Positions 12,554 through 12,612 of a stretch of DNA of 12,612 nt are shown here, piece by piece. Source of the stretch: Haloarculaceae archaeon (GTDB taxonomy: Archaea; Halobacteriota; Halobacteria; Halobacteriales; Haloarculaceae). The stretch lies in assembly GCA_028274885.1 (NCBI GenBank), contig JAQCMX010000112.1, positions 1 to 12,612 of the forward strand. Direction: 5' to 3'. Each line of letters begins with the position of its first letter. Position 1 is the first letter of the stretch. The notes under the pieces were generated by a model, which worked only from the letters and a program-made list of their open reading frames with translations, searched no databases and was not told the origin of the DNA. The translations under genes were made by a program, and so were the position numbers.

Positions 12554-12612
12554 TTACCAGCGCCGGGCCGCCGGGTTTCGCCCCGGAGCCGTGTGTGTAC
12601 CCGTATCACCCG
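12554..12612 (-). other. Right edge: possible 3' end of another minus-strand gene
   Basis: On the minus strand a frame is open from the window edge to TAA at 12554-12556 (about 19 codons, ending APGRNPAARRW). It could be the C-terminus of a gene beyond the window. Another minus frame also stays open to a TGA near 12535. Too little is present to choose, and no motif is recognised. Confidence 0.2.

Noticed and set aside
1..12612. CRISPR array, rRNA, tRNA or full-length insertion sequence
   Set aside because: No regularly spaced direct repeats, no rRNA or tRNA signatures and no transposase domain were found on reading the window.

Overview
The window reads as chromosomal DNA of a halophilic archaeon (class Halobacteria). 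It is GC-rich, and its proteins are rich in Asp/Glu and poor in Lys. Most starts lack a Shine-Dalgarno sequence but have a T/A-rich TATA-like box about 25-29 bases upstream, as in leaderless haloarchaeal transcripts. Several products belong to haloarchaeal or archaeal families: the two-subunit pyruvate:ferredoxin oxidoreductase, LrpA1, TbsP and DUF63. I cannot name the genus.

Layout, left to right. (1) 1-816: the 3' part of a LarA-like (nickel-pincer lactate racemase superfamily) gene. (2) 919-3961: the por operon. It has a promoter with a 12-bp palindrome, porA with a fused gamma-alpha architecture, a 35-codon ORF fitted exactly between porA and porB, and porB. (3) 4043-4513: lrpA1, an Lrp/AsnC regulator whose promoter is overlapped by an inverted repeat. 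(4) 4565-6277: a TrkA-N-like plus DHH/DHHA1 phosphoesterase, followed by a hairpin terminator. (5) 6372-7169: a two-CBS protein with a C-terminal ParB/Srx-like domain. (6) 7170-7597: a long spacer with a promoter-like AT island, a hairpin and a possible 46-codon ORF. (7) 7598-8434: an inositol-monophosphatase-family protein. (8) 8432-8722: a structure-rich spacer. It holds a 109-bp element with perfect 13-bp terminal inverted repeats and a 3-bp TGA duplication that sits on the phosphatase stop codon. Next to it is a branched hairpin element. (9) 8723-9892: a DUF63 integral membrane protein with a clear terminator. (10) 9917-11623, minus strand: a TOMM-type YcaO cyclodehydratase with an N-terminal CxxC/CxC domain. 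(11) 11661-12491, minus strand: the regulator TbsP, with two inverted repeats upstream.

How they fit together. PorAB makes acetyl-CoA and reduced ferredoxin from pyruvate. LrpA1 next to it probably senses an amino acid, and TbsP at the other end belongs to a regulator family tied to glycolysis/gluconeogenesis. Much of the window therefore looks like central carbon metabolism and its control. The less understood items are the orphan YcaO protein, the CBS-ParB-like fusion, the TrkA-N-DHH fusion, the inter-por micro-ORF and the MITE-like insertion. No CRISPR array, rRNA, tRNA or full-size insertion sequence was seen.
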